64,000 nucleotides of DNA from Sulfopaludibacter sp963815475 (lineage in GTDB: Bacteria; Acidobacteriota; Terriglobia; Bryobacterales; Bryobacteraceae), in NCBI GenBank assembly GCA_963815475.1, contig CAWFHD010000003.1, positions 5,766,001 to 5,830,000 on the forward strand. Reading direction: 5' to 3'. Below, one piece after another: positions 33,549 through 42,223 of this stretch (the stretch's first letter is position 1; every line of letters starts with the position of its first letter). Both the position numbers and the translations under genes were made by a program. The notes beneath the pieces are model-generated. The model made no database searches and was not told where the DNA came from. It worked only from the letters and a program-made list of their open reading frames with translations.

Positions 33549-35084
33549 TTAGTTCTGCTTCTTGGGAGTGGTCGGCGCGGCAGTGGTCGTGGCTCCGGAC
33601 CCCGCGCCCGCCGGAGGCGCCTGCTTGCGGACCTGCTCGAAATACTGCTCGACGTAGGATTGCAGGGCCACCGGAACTTCATCGCGATTGATCTCCGCAC
33701 CGCCCTGCGTGTGCTGCCCACCGCGCTGCACGTATTGCGTCTTCAGGGTCTGGCTGGTGGACTGCACCTCCACGGTCGATTCGCCAGTGATGTTGGCCGA
33801 CCGCTTCCCGAGGATCTCGCTGATCTTGCCCATGGCGGCGAGTTGTTCGGCCTGCTTGATGCTCTTGTCGCCGTCCTGGCTGCCGATGCCGCTGCCCGGC
33901 TGTTTGCTGGCCTGGTGCGTGTCGCTCTTGCCGGCGCCCTTGCCCTGCTGGTCCTGCGACTGCTTGGATTCGTCGCCGGGCTGGCCTTCCTGCGCGTCGC
34001 CCTGTTGATCGCCCTGCTGCTGCCCGTTCTTGGCCGATTGCTGCTGTTTGCCGCCGTTTTGCTTTTGGTTGCCCTGCTGCTTCTGGCCCTGCTCGCCGCC
34101 CGCTTGCTGCTGGCTGCCCTGATTCGGCTGCTGCGGCTTGACCTTCGAGAGCAGGTTCTGGACGGCGTCCTTCATTTTGCTCAACAGGCTGGAATTCTCA
34201 CCTGAATTCGCATCCTGTTTGTTGCCGCCTTGGCCCTGATCCTGCTTGCCGTTCTGGCCCTGCGGCCCATTCTCCGAAGGATCGCTACTGGCGTCCGACT
34301 TTTCTTCCGCCTGCGCGTCACTCTCGTCGCCGCCCTTCTTGCCATCGGCCTGCTGTTTGGAATCGCCCTTCGGATCGGAGCCTTTCTTGTCGGACTCCTG
34401 CTGGCCCGCCATCTCCGAATCGTTCTTCTCCTGCTTGTCGGGCTGCGCTTCGCCCTGCTGTTTCTGATCGTCGGCGGCCGCGCCCGGGTCGTCCTGCTGC
34501 CCCGCTGGAGGCTGTGTCTGCTTGCGACGCGTGTCCTTGGCGACCTGGGTTTTGGGAATCCAGCCCAACTGATCCTGCAGCATCTGAGCCAGCGGCGGTT
34601 TCAGATCGAGCTTGCGGCTAATGCCGTAGCGCAGCGCAAAGAGGCTCGACGCGACCAGCAGCAGCGCGGCCATCAGGTATGCCGCGCGCGGCATGGTGTA
34701 TGGAATTGCCCTCCGCACATCGAGGGACCGCGACAACTCTTCGGCGCGTTCGAACTGGTAGCGCTGCACTTCGGACGGCGATTGGGCTGATGCGGATTCC
34801 TGGTGGAAGAAGTACGCAGTGGAAAGCGTGTCGGTGAGTTCGAGCCGCCGATCGACTAACTGCGCCACCCGGTAAGGCGCGGGCGTGCGTTTGAGAGCCC
34901 GGGCAATTCCCCAGCCGGCGGCCGCGGCGGGAATCGCTGCCAGCCATTGCCAACCGAGCAATTCGGTGCCGAACAACAGAAGCAGGATGAAGGCGATCAG
35001 CGCCGCGCTAAAGGCGTTGGCTCCTTGAGACAGCAGTTCATTGCTGAGGAAACGGCGGCGGGCGTGACGAATCAGCGTTAGCAC
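33549..35084 (-). CDS. Membrane protein with long Gln/Lys/Gly/Asp-rich region
   Basis: 511 residues from a GTG with GGGAG four bases upstream. Two hydrophobic pairs lie at about residues 25-60 and 130-150 with the motif RVAQLVDRRLELTDTLSTAY between them, reminiscent of DUF4175-type proteins that sit with MoxR/BatA clusters. From about residue 185 to 400 the sequence is almost entirely Gln, Lys, Gly, Asp, Ser and Glu (for example QQDDPGAAADDQKQQGE) and should be disordered. A conserved C-terminal block (MGKISEILGKRSANITGEST, then RDEVPVALQSYVEQYFEQVR) follows. Its likely partners, a DUF58/BatA/VWA operon, are 24 kb away. Divergent from a sigma-54 regulator gene. Confidence 0.8.
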   Translation of the reverse strand: MLTLIRHARRRFLSNELLSQGANAFSAALIAFILLLLFGTELLGWQWLAAIPAAAAGWGIARALKRTPAPYRVAQLVDRRLELTDTLSTAYFFHQESASAQSPSEVQRYQFERAEELSRSLDVRRAIPYTMPRAAYLMAALLLVASSLFALRYGISRKLDLKPPLAQMLQDQLGWIPKTQVAKDTRRKQTQPPAGQQDDPGAAADDQKQQGEAQPDKQEKNDSEMAGQQESDKKGSDPKGDSKQQADGKKGGDESDAQAEEKSDASSDPSENGPQGQNGKQDQGQGGNKQDANSGENSSLLSKMKDAVQNLLSKVKPQQPNQGSQQQAGGEQGQKQQGNQKQNGGKQQQSAKNGQQQGDQQGDAQEGQPGDESKQSQDQQGKGAGKSDTHQASKQPGSGIGSQDGDKSIKQAEQLAAMGKISEILGKRSANITGESTVEVQSTSQTLKTQYVQRGGQHTQGGAEINRDEVPVALQSYVEQYFEQVRKQAPPAGAGSGATTTAAPTTPKKQN

Positions 35085-35290
35085 GACTCTCCCTTGTGCG
35101 ATCCCGAACAGCCGCCCAGGACCCTGCTTGTTCGACGTCCCATACGCTGAATTAGTTCTAATACTAGCATTTTCCCGAGGGTGTTCGGATGCACGAAAAT
35201 CTCACGCGAGATTCTTACGAGCAACTGGTTTGCCGAATGCCGAAGCCATCGTAAAATGAAGAAGTAGCCCCCACGGGAAGGACCCACCTT

Positions 35291-36724
35291 TTGACACAGG
35301 CACTGAAAGTTCTCATTGTGGATGACGAATCCAGCCAGCGGGCCGGTCTGGCGGCGATGGTGTCGGCCTGGGGCATGACCCCCGCCACCGCCGAGGACGG
35401 CAACGCCGCGTTGACGCAGCTCGCCGATTTCGCGGCCGACGTCATTCTGACCGACCTCAATATGCCGGGGCTCGATGGTTTTGGTTTGCTGCAGCGTCTG
35501 CGCGAATCGGGCGAGATGCCATCCACCATCGTGCTCACGGCGTACGGTAGCGTCGAAACGGCTGTGAAAACCGTTCACGAAATGGGTGCATTCTGGTTCC
35601 TGGAAAAGCCCATCAAGCCGGCGGAGTTGGAAGGCTTGATCCGGCTGGCGGGACGCGACGCCACCCTGCGTGCGCAAAATCGCAATCTGGAGCGGCAGTT
35701 GAGCTACAAGGGATCGCTGGGCGAACTTGTGGCAACGTCCGGGAGGATGCAGGAAATTTTTGCCCTGCTGCAGCAGGCAGGTCCGAGCAAGGCTTGCGTG
35801 CTGATTACCGGTGAGAGCGGCACGGGCAAGGAATTGGTGGCGCGCACGGTGCATGCGCTCAGCCCTCGCCGATCGGGTCCATTCGTGGCCATCAATTGCG
35901 CGGCGCTGCCTGAGACGCTGATTGAGAGTGAGCTTTTCGGCCACGAGAAGGGATCGTTCACCGGCGCATCCGAGCGGCGCGCGGGATGTTTCGAGGTGGC
36001 GCAGCACGGCACGCTGCTGCTGGACGAAATCGGCGAGATGCCGCTGCAGACGCAGGCCAAGCTGCTGCGCATTCTGGAGGATTCCAAGGTGCGGCGCCTG
36101 GGCGGCAAGACCGAGTTCGAAGTGGATGTCCGGGTGGTGGCTGCCACCAACAAAGTGCCTGAAGAAGCCGTGCGCGGCGGACACTTGCGCGAGGATCTTT
36201 TCTACCGCCTGAACGTCTTTCACATCCACCTGCCGCCGCTGCGCGAACGCAAGACCGACATTCCCTCGATTGCAGAAGCGCTTATCGGCGATCTTAATAA
36301 GAAACACGAATGCCGCGTGTCCGATATCTCAGCGCCGGTGATGAGCGCACTGATGGAGCACGAATGGCCGGGCAATGTTCGCGAACTGCGCAATGTGCTG
36401 GAGCGCGCGGTGATTCTGGCGGGTGAGGGGACCATCGAACTGCGGCACCTGCCCGCGTTTCTGAATCAGCGTCCGGCGGGCGCCGTTACTGCCGCGCCCT
36501 CGACGGAATCTGTGGTGGCGCCGGCGCCCGAGGCTCCACCCCCGGCGGAAGAGCGCGACGGTGTCCGGTTCCAGATCGGCACTACGGTGGAGGAAGCGGA
36601 GAAGGGCCTCATTCTACGCACGCTGCAGCACACGCGCAATAATAAGACCCGCGCCGCGGAGATTCTGGGAATCAGCTTAAAGACGCTGCACAACAAGCTC
36701 AAGGAATACGGCACGAACGAGTAG
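35291..36724 (+). CDS. Sigma-54-dependent response regulator (NtrC family)
   Basis: 477 residues from TTG 35291. The receiver spans residues 5-120 (VLIVDDES, phospho-Asp in VILTDLNMPG, EKPIKPAEL), the AAA+ domain about 145-385 with Walker A GESGTGKE near 174, GSFTGA (contact with sigma-54) near 220 and Walker B LLLDEIGEM, and a Fis-type helix-turn-helix at the C-terminus (TRAAEILGISLKTLHNKLKE). It should activate sigma-54 promoters when phosphorylated. No kinase gene is adjacent; the CHASE2 kinase at 54414 has its own regulator. Its terminator region is the repeat split by the insertion sequence. Confidence 0.95.
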   Translation: MTQALKVLIVDDESSQRAGLAAMVSAWGMTPATAEDGNAALTQLADFAADVILTDLNMPGLDGFGLLQRLRESGEMPSTIVLTAYGSVETAVKTVHEMGAFWFLEKPIKPAELEGLIRLAGRDATLRAQNRNLERQLSYKGSLGELVATSGRMQEIFALLQQAGPSKACVLITGESGTGKELVARTVHALSPRRSGPFVAINCAALPETLIESELFGHEKGSFTGASERRAGCFEVAQHGTLLLDEIGEMPLQTQAKLLRILEDSKVRRLGGKTEFEVDVRVVAATNKVPEEAVRGGHLREDLFYRLNVFHIHLPPLRERKTDIPSIAEALIGDLNKKHECRVSDISAPVMSALMEHEWPGNVRELRNVLERAVILAGEGTIELRHLPAFLNQRPAGAVTAAPSTESVVAPAPEAPPPAEERDGVRFQIGTTVEEAEKGLILRTLQHTRNNKTRAAEILGISLKTLHNKLKEYGTNE

Positions 36725-36739
36725 GCGACAAACGGCAGG

Positions 36740-36784
36740 GTCGAAAAAGCGTCCGAGCTTCGCTCGGATTGGCAGGCGGAAGCG
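36740..36784 (-). repeat. Left part of the terminator repeat, split by the insertion sequence
   Basis: This is the reverse-strand equivalent of 6172-6226: the same hairpin (TCCGAGC 36752-36758, loop ttc, GCTCGGA 36762-36768) with a T-run on the minus strand, continuing into ggcaggcggaagcg. The missing end (cctaccccacc) resumes at 37822. It was presumably the terminator of the minus-strand NarL-type gene that now ends 1 kb away. Confidence 0.8.
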
Positions 36785-37813
36785 TCTGGGTATCCATTTG
36801 ACTCCGGTAACCACAATCTGTAGTATTTGAGGCTTGGAAGACTATCCGCGCGATTTGCCTGAATTTGAATCTCGGTTTTCCACAGACGAGGACTGCCGCA
36901 GGTACCTGCTTGACCTGCGTTGGCCGAATGGCTTCCGCTGTACCAAATGTGGCCGTGACAAAGCCTGGAGCCATCCGCGTGGATTGTTTGAGTGCGGGCA
37001 ATGTGGCCACCAGACATCGCTGACGGCGGGCACTGTTTTCCAGGATACTCACAAGCCGTTGGTGCTGTGGTTCCGCGCCATGTGGTATGTGACCAGCCAG
37101 AAGAACGGAGCCAGCGCTTTGGGCTTGCAGAGGGCACTGGGTCTGCGCAGCTATCAGACTGCCTGGGTATGGCTGCATAAGCTGCGGCGCGCCATGGTGC
37201 GGCCAGACCGCGACCAACTCAGAGGAAGGATTGAGGTGGACGAGGCTTATGTGGGCGGCGAAGAAGAGAAGGTCCTCGGCCGACATTTGCAGAACAAGGC
37301 GCTAGTTGTGGTAGCTGCCCAAGCTGATGGCAAGAGAATCGGGCGGATTCGCCTGCGACACATTCCGGATAACACCTTCGGTTCGTTGCGTCCGTTTATT
37401 CGGGAGACGATTACGCCCGGCAGCACGGTGATCACTGACGGCCACAACGGATATGACGGCCTGGAGCAGTTCGATTTTCACCACGAGATCTACGTCATCG
37501 GTAGCCGGCGTAAGAACGCCAGCGACGCGCTGCCCCGGGTACACCTGGTCATTTCGCTGCTCAAACGATGGTTACTGGGAACCCACCATGGGGCGGTTTC
37601 CATGATCCATCTGCCCTACTATCTGGACGAGTTCACTTTTCGATTTAATCGGCGAACCTCCAAGAGCCGCGGAAAGCTGTTCTATCGACTCATGCAACAG
37701 GCCGTGGCCACGCCTCCGACCACCTATCCGCAGATGGCGGCTCAGACCACGTTTCGTAAGGTATTGACCGGACGCAACCGGTAGTGGTTACCGGAGTCAA
37801 ATGAATACCCAGA
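36785..37813 (+). mobile_element. Complete IS1595-family insertion sequence
   Basis: A 1029-bp element with 30-bp terminal inverted repeats (36785-36814 and 37784-37813) that differ at one position; both ends start TCTGGGTAT. It is flanked by a perfect 8-bp direct duplication CGGAAGCG (36777-36784 and 37814-37821), the length usual for this family. It encodes one intact transposase, whose stop codon overlaps the right inverted repeat by one base. Intact ends, ORF and duplication point to a recent insertion. Confidence 0.95.
36834..37784 (+). CDS. IS1595-family (ISXO2-like) transposase
   Basis: 316 residues from TTG. The N-terminus has a zinc-ribbon (CTKCG near residue 36 and CGQCG near 54), and the ISXO2-like DDE-type catalytic domain follows with VDEAYVGGEE (first Asp, near residue 137), TDGHNGYDGL (second Asp, near 201), LLKRWLLGTHHG and EFTFRFNRR, all landmarks of the family. 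It should catalyse cut-and-paste movement of the enclosing element. No accessory gene is present. Length is normal. Confidence 0.95.
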   Translation: MEDYPRDLPEFESRFSTDEDCRRYLLDLRWPNGFRCTKCGRDKAWSHPRGLFECGQCGHQTSLTAGTVFQDTHKPLVLWFRAMWYVTSQKNGASALGLQRALGLRSYQTAWVWLHKLRRAMVRPDRDQLRGRIEVDEAYVGGEEEKVLGRHLQNKALVVVAAQADGKRIGRIRLRHIPDNTFGSLRPFIRETITPGSTVITDGHNGYDGLEQFDFHHEIYVIGSRRKNASDALPRVHLVISLLKRWLLGTHHGAVSMIHLPYYLDEFTFRFNRRTSKSRGKLFYRLMQQAVATPPTTYPQMAAQTTFRKVLTGRNR

Positions 37814-37835
37814 CGGAAGCGCCTACCCCACCTTG

Positions 37836-38573
37836 TTAGCGGCCCGTGTGCAGGTTGTTGTGAATGGCGTAGAGGGCCAGTTCCAGGCGGTCCGATACGC
37901 CTAGCTTGTCGAAGATATTGTGCAGGTGGTTCTTCACCGTCTGCTCGCTGATGAACATCTTCTCGGCCATCTCTTTATTCTTGAAACCCTGGGCAACCAG
38001 CGCCACAATCTCGCGCTCACGCTGGCTCAAAGGAGAGCGTTCGCGGTCGCGTGGCGGAGCGGCCTGCGGGGCGGGCGGAGGTGTTTCGTCATTGGCCACA
38101 AACTGCCGGATCACGGCGGCCGTGGTATGCGAATCCAGCCAGATCTCTCCGGCGTGCACTTTGCGAATGCTCTTGATGAGCAGTTCGGTCGCGGTTTGCT
38201 TGAGCACGATTCCCGACGTCCCGAGCTTCATCGCCTGCACGAATTCGTTCTTGTCGTCCGAAGCCGTCAAGACGATGACGCGTGTCTTGTTCTTGGCAAC
38301 CTGTAGCCGCTGCAATGTGGCGAGCCCATCCAAGCCGGGCATCTTCAGGTCGAGAAGCAGGATGTCCGGTTCGAACTGCTGCAGTACATCCAATACCTGA
38401 CGACCGTCCTGGGCCTGCGCTACTACTTCAAAGTCCTCTTCCAGGGCCAGCAATTTGCAGAGCCCGTCACGGAATATTGGATGGTCGTCGGCGACCACGA
38501 TTCGAATCTTGGATTTGACGGGCATTGTGGTGCCGGCCGACGGTCCGTTGATGGCGGTATTGTTGTCAGACAT
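37836..38573 (-). CDS. NarL/LuxR-type response regulator (orphan)
   Basis: 245 residues. The receiver covers residues 22-140 (IRIVVADDHPIFRDGL, phospho-Asp in ILLLDLKMPGLDG, LKQTATELL), a Pro-rich linker follows (PPPAPQAAPPRDRE), and the LuxR helix-turn-helix lies at 180-240 (LSQREREIVALVAQGFKNKE, then ISEQTVKNHLHNIF). No kinase gene is nearby, so it is an orphan. Divergent from a TrmB-type gene. Its natural terminator appears to have been displaced by the insertion sequence. Confidence 0.93.
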   Translation of the reverse strand: MSDNNTAINGPSAGTTMPVKSKIRIVVADDHPIFRDGLCKLLALEEDFEVVAQAQDGRQVLDVLQQFEPDILLLDLKMPGLDGLATLQRLQVAKNKTRVIVLTASDDKNEFVQAMKLGTSGIVLKQTATELLIKSIRKVHAGEIWLDSHTTAAVIRQFVANDETPPPAPQAAPPRDRERSPLSQREREIVALVAQGFKNKEMAEKMFISEQTVKNHLHNIFDKLGVSDRLELALYAIHNNLHTGR

Positions 38574-38701
38574 ACACTTTCCGCTAGGCTTAATTGTAGA
38601 GTTCTAATAGTACCAAGTCAAATTGTAATCGAAGAGCTTGCCGTTCGGAGATTTAATCTTTGCTTCAATTTTCCGTTCCGGCTTGATAAGGTGGGAAGAA
38701 T

Positions 38702-39526
38702 ATGAGCGAAGAACTGGCCGAAATGGACTTTCAGCGATTCTGGCGTCGGTTGCAGCAATTGGGGCTCAACGCCTACGAATCCCGTTCGTATCTGGTGCTC
38801 CTCGGCCATCCCAAATTCAAGGCGCTGGAACTCGCGGCGCGGTCGCATGTTCCGCGGCAGAAGATTTACGAAGTGCTGGACAGCCTTGTGGAGAAGGGCT
38901 TCGCACAGGTAGTTCAGGAAAAGACCAAGCTCTTTTCGGCGGTAGAGCCGAGCCTGGCGATCCCCGGCTACCTGCAGCGCAAGCGCCAGACGCTGGAGCA
39001 GGAACTGATCGACAATGGACGCGCCGGCACGGGCTTGATCGATGATCTCAAACTGTTGTACTCCGAAGGGCAGGGCGGCCGCGGGACTCTGGATTTCCTG
39101 CGAATTGTCACTGAACCGGCGCAGACCGCGGCGGAATATCGCCGCATGCTCTCCGAAGTGAAGACCGAGTACCTGGAGTTCTCGCGTCCCCCGTACGCTG
39201 TAGATCCATTGGATGAGAAGCTGGTGAAGCAGGCTGCCGCGAGCGGCGTCGCTTGCCGGTTGCTGCTGGAGGCCGGATCGCTCGATGAGGGGCACAAGCA
39301 ACGCCTCACCGACTACGCAGCTTCGGGGGTGGAGGTGCGCGTGAGCGAGTCGCTTCCCATGAAGCTGGCTCTTTTCGACTGCCAGCACGGCATGATTGCG
39401 CTGCTCGACCCTGTGATCACTCGCCCGGCCTGGACAGCAGTGGTCTTCCACCACGAAGGCATGGGCGAAGCTATGAAGGGCCTGTTCGAAGATCGCTGGC
39501 GCCAAGGCCGAGCCTGGATAGAGTAG
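38702..39526 (+). CDS. TrmB family transcriptional regulator
   Basis: 274 residues. The N-terminal winged helix (GLNAYESRSYLVLLG, then ARSHVPRQKIYEVLDSLVEKG) is typical of TrmB proteins, which in archaea control sugar metabolism. The C-terminal 150 residues resemble the sugar-binding or phospholipase-D-like half (LEFSRPPYAVDPLDEKLVK, VACRLLLEAG, WTAVVFHHEGM). It probably binds a metabolite and regulates neighbouring or its own genes. GGAAG before the ATG is a usable ribosome binding site. It is convergent with an acyl-CoA ligase. Confidence 0.88.
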   Translation: MSEELAEMDFQRFWRRLQQLGLNAYESRSYLVLLGHPKFKALELAARSHVPRQKIYEVLDSLVEKGFAQVVQEKTKLFSAVEPSLAIPGYLQRKRQTLEQELIDNGRAGTGLIDDLKLLYSEGQGGRGTLDFLRIVTEPAQTAAEYRRMLSEVKTEYLEFSRPPYAVDPLDEKLVKQAAASGVACRLLLEAGSLDEGHKQRLTDYAASGVEVRVSESLPMKLALFDCQHGMIALLDPVITRPAWTAVVFHHEGMGEAMKGLFEDRWRQGRAWIE

Positions 39527-39533
39527 GCAGCGA

Positions 39534-41102
39534 CTACTGGCTTGTAACTGCGCCGTTGGCAAGACCACCGGCCCCACTCCTGGTGCGTACCTGATCTCTC
39601 AGGACCCGCCGCAGGATCTTTCCGGTCGGTGATTTGGGAATCGCCTCGAGAAATTCAACGGCGCGTATCTTTTTATAAGGCGCCACGCGCGCGGCCACAT
39701 ACTGCATCAGTTCTTCCGCTTCCAGTTGCGCGCCCTCCCGCTTCACCACGAAGGCCATCGGGATCTCGCCCACGGAAGGCTCGGGCGCGCCGATCACCGC
39801 AGCGTCGCGCACACTCGGATGCGATTGAATAATGTCCTCCAACTCGGCGGGGGCCACCTGCAGCGCGTTGTACTTGATCAGCTCCTTCAGCCGGTCCACC
39901 AGGTAGATGCAACTGTCGGCATCGAAGTAACCGATGTCGCCGGTCCGCATCCAGCCATCCACAAATGTCTCCGCGTTGGCTGCCGGCTGGTTCCAATAGC
40001 CCTTGACGATGTTCGGCCCTCGCAGCCAGATCTCTCCAGTTTCTCCGGGGCCGAGCGGCTGTAGAGTCGCCACATCTACAACCTGCGCTTCGCAGCCGGG
40101 CACAAGATACCCGCACGACCCGAACTTTCGCCTGGTGGGATCTTCGGGCGTGCCCGAGACCAGCGCGGTGGCTTCGGTCATGCCCCAACATTGGCCCAGC
40201 ATTACGCCGGTCCTCTGCTCGAAAGCTTCGTGCAGTTCCGCGCCCAGGGGAGCCGCGCCGCACATTGCCAGCTTGATGCTGGAGAGATCGAACTTGTCCC
40301 ACAGGGGCGATTTCGTGAGCGCCAGGATCACCGGCGGCGGACCGCCAACCACCGTCGCGCGGTACTGCTCGCACAAGGAAAGGTAGCGCTCCAGTTCGAA
40401 GCGTCGCATCAGCACGATGGTGGCGCCTCCCAGCAGAAGCCCATTCAGAAAGCAATTGAGCCCGGCAACGTGGTAGAGCGGAAACATGTTGACAATGACG
40501 TCGGTGGGCCGTGCCCAAAGTACCGACTCCTGACAGATGTTGGCCACGATGTTGGCGTGAGTCATCATCACGCCCTTCGGCTTTCCGGTGGTGCCGCTGG
40601 AGTAGGGCAGCACGGCGAGATCATCGGGACGGGGATGGACGTCGGGCGGCGGCGCATCGCAATCGGCCAGTTCGTTCCAGTTCACGCCGGGCACGAACGA
40701 TTTTTCCACTATGGGCTGCATCGCGGCGGCGCACTCGGCAGCGCCGATCAGGAACCGCGCGCCCGAATCGCGAATCTGCAGTTCCATTTCAGCGGGGGTG
40801 TAGAGCGGATTGATGGGAACCACCCAGCCGCCTGCCCGCAAAGCTCCAAACCAGGCGAGCACAAACTCGAGGCAGTTCGGCAGCGCCAGCGCGAGCGGCT
40901 GGCCGGGCTGGAGTCCGGCGCGCGCGAGTCCCGCCGCCACGCGTTCGGAACCCTCGATGATGCCGCGGTAGGTGAGGGCCTGGCCGGTCTCGCTTTCGAT
41001 CACCGCCTGCTTATCGCCAAACCGCTGTGCGCCGCCGAGCACGGCATCGCAAACGGAGACGTTCGGAGTTTCGATGTCGGGCCACAGACTGCGAAAGATC
41101 AT
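39534..41102 (-). CDS. Long-chain acyl-CoA ligase (AMP-forming)
   Basis: About 522 residues from ATG 41102 (MIFRSLWPDIETPN). It activates a fatty or aryl acid to the CoA thioester through an acyl-adenylate. The AMP-binding motif YSSGTTGKPKGVMMTH is near residue 165, GQCWGMTEATAL near 310, GWMRTGDIGYFD near 395 and the C-terminal lysine motif SPTGKILRR near 500, all well conserved. Substrate chain length cannot be told. Upstream in-frame codons to 41171 are not conserved-looking. It is followed by the glycosyltransferase gene on the same strand with a 90-bp gap, so it may be transcribed from its own promoter. Confidence 0.93.
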   Translation of the reverse strand: MIFRSLWPDIETPNVSVCDAVLGGAQRFGDKQAVIESETGQALTYRGIIEGSERVAAGLARAGLQPGQPLALALPNCLEFVLAWFGALRAGGWVVPINPLYTPAEMELQIRDSGARFLIGAAECAAAMQPIVEKSFVPGVNWNELADCDAPPPDVHPRPDDLAVLPYSSGTTGKPKGVMMTHANIVANICQESVLWARPTDVIVNMFPLYHVAGLNCFLNGLLLGGATIVLMRRFELERYLSLCEQYRATVVGGPPPVILALTKSPLWDKFDLSSIKLAMCGAAPLGAELHEAFEQRTGVMLGQCWGMTEATALVSGTPEDPTRRKFGSCGYLVPGCEAQVVDVATLQPLGPGETGEIWLRGPNIVKGYWNQPAANAETFVDGWMRTGDIGYFDADSCIYLVDRLKELIKYNALQVAPAELEDIIQSHPSVRDAAVIGAPEPSVGEIPMAFVVKREGAQLEAEELMQYVAARVAPYKKIRAVEFLEAIPKSPTGKILRRVLRDQVRTRSGAGGLANGAVTSQ

Positions 41103-41192
41103 GGCACGGAAGATTATCACGAAACAAATCTTTCGGCAATCCGGAGGCAGGCGAAAGCGCCTTAGTGCCACCTTGCCGGAAGCAGACCCGCG

Positions 41193-42164
41193 CTACCTGG
41201 CGCCGCCCGCGACTCCTCTTTGCTTTCGGGTGAGAATCTCACGCACGGCGTAGATGCGGCGATCCTGGCTTTCGAAGTAGGTGCGCATCATCATCTCGCC
41301 GATCAGGCCGGTGCTGAACATCATTAGGCCCGCCAACAGCAGCAGTCCCCCCGCGATCATCAGGGGGCCGTGCGCCATCACGATCTCATTGCCCAGCAGT
41401 TTAAGCACTACCAGGTAAAACATGATGCCGCCGCCCAAAACCGTGCCGGCCAAGCCGAGCGAGCCGAAGAAGTGCATCGGCCGGGTCATGTATTTCAGCA
41501 GGAACTTGATGGTGAGAATGTCGAACATCACGCGGAAGGTTCGGCCGATTCCGTAATGCGAATCGCCCGCCGCGCGCGGCGTATTGCGAATGGGCACTTC
41601 GGCCACGCGCGCGCCGTAAAAGCTGGCCAGCGCGGGAATGAAGCGGTGGAGTTCTCCGTACAGATTGACGTCCTTGAGAACCTCCGCCCTATACGCCTTG
41701 AAAGTGGTGCCGAAATCGCGCAATGCCACGCCCGACACTTTCGCCATCAGCCAGTTGGCAATGCGCGACGGGATCTTGCGCATGATGGCGTTGTCCACGC
41801 GATGCTTGCGCCAGCCGCTGGCGATATCGAAGCCCTCATCGATCTTCTGCAGCAGCGCAGGAATATCCTCAGGCGCGTGCTGCAAATCGCCATCCATGGC
41901 GATGATGACGTCGCCCTTAGCTTCGTGAAAGCCGGCCGAGAGCGCCGCGGTCTGCCCGAAATTGCGCCGCAGCCGGATAATCTTGAGGTGGCCGTCGGTC
42001 TCCACCAGGTTGGCCAATAGTTCGAAGCTGCGGTCGGTCGAGGCATCGTCCACGAAGAGAATTTCGTACGGACGCTGCGCCTGCTCGAGGACAAGAGTCA
42101 GGCGGTCGTACAGCGGGAGGATGGAAGGCTCCTCGTTGTGAATCGGGATGACGATCGACAGCAT
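41193..42164 (-). CDS. Family 2 glycosyltransferase (DPM1/ArnC-like) with membrane tail
   Basis: 323 residues from ATG 42164, which has GGAGGT eight bases upstream. The GT-A catalytic domain shows LSIVIPIHNEEPSI, ILFVDDASTDRS, MDGDLQHAPEDIP (DxD-like DGD) and FGQTAALSAGF, and the C-terminal half has two transmembrane spans (FGSLGLAGTVLGGGIMFYLV and GLLLLAGLMMFSTGLIGE). Enzymes of this kind transfer sugars from nucleotide sugars to polyprenyl phosphate on the inner membrane. It ends YAVREILTRK. The closest role is uncertain between dolichyl/undecaprenyl-phosphate mannosyl and glucosyl transfer. Confidence 0.93.
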   Translation of the reverse strand: MLSIVIPIHNEEPSILPLYDRLTLVLEQAQRPYEILFVDDASTDRSFELLANLVETDGHLKIIRLRRNFGQTAALSAGFHEAKGDVIIAMDGDLQHAPEDIPALLQKIDEGFDIASGWRKHRVDNAIMRKIPSRIANWLMAKVSGVALRDFGTTFKAYRAEVLKDVNLYGELHRFIPALASFYGARVAEVPIRNTPRAAGDSHYGIGRTFRVMFDILTIKFLLKYMTRPMHFFGSLGLAGTVLGGGIMFYLVVLKLLGNEIVMAHGPLMIAGGLLLLAGLMMFSTGLIGEMMMRTYFESQDRRIYAVREILTRKQRGVAGGAR

Positions 42165-42207
42165 GCGCAGAAACCTCCAGTTTAGCACCCGCCGCGGGCA
42201 AGCATGC

Positions 42208-42213
42208 TATACT
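42208..42213 (+). promoter_or_regulatory. -10 hexamer for the SpoU methyltransferase gene
   Basis: TATACT sits ten bases before the ATG at 42224, so the 5' leader would be only a few bases. No good -35 is visible at the correct spacing. Confidence 0.35.
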
Positions 42214-42223
42214 GCCGCGTCTA

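Noticed and set aside
33492..34205. A Leu/Ala-rich plus-strand frame that looks like a membrane protein
   Set aside because: It is the complement of the Gln/Lys codons of the low-complexity region (CAG reads as CTG), so hydrophobicity is a by-product.
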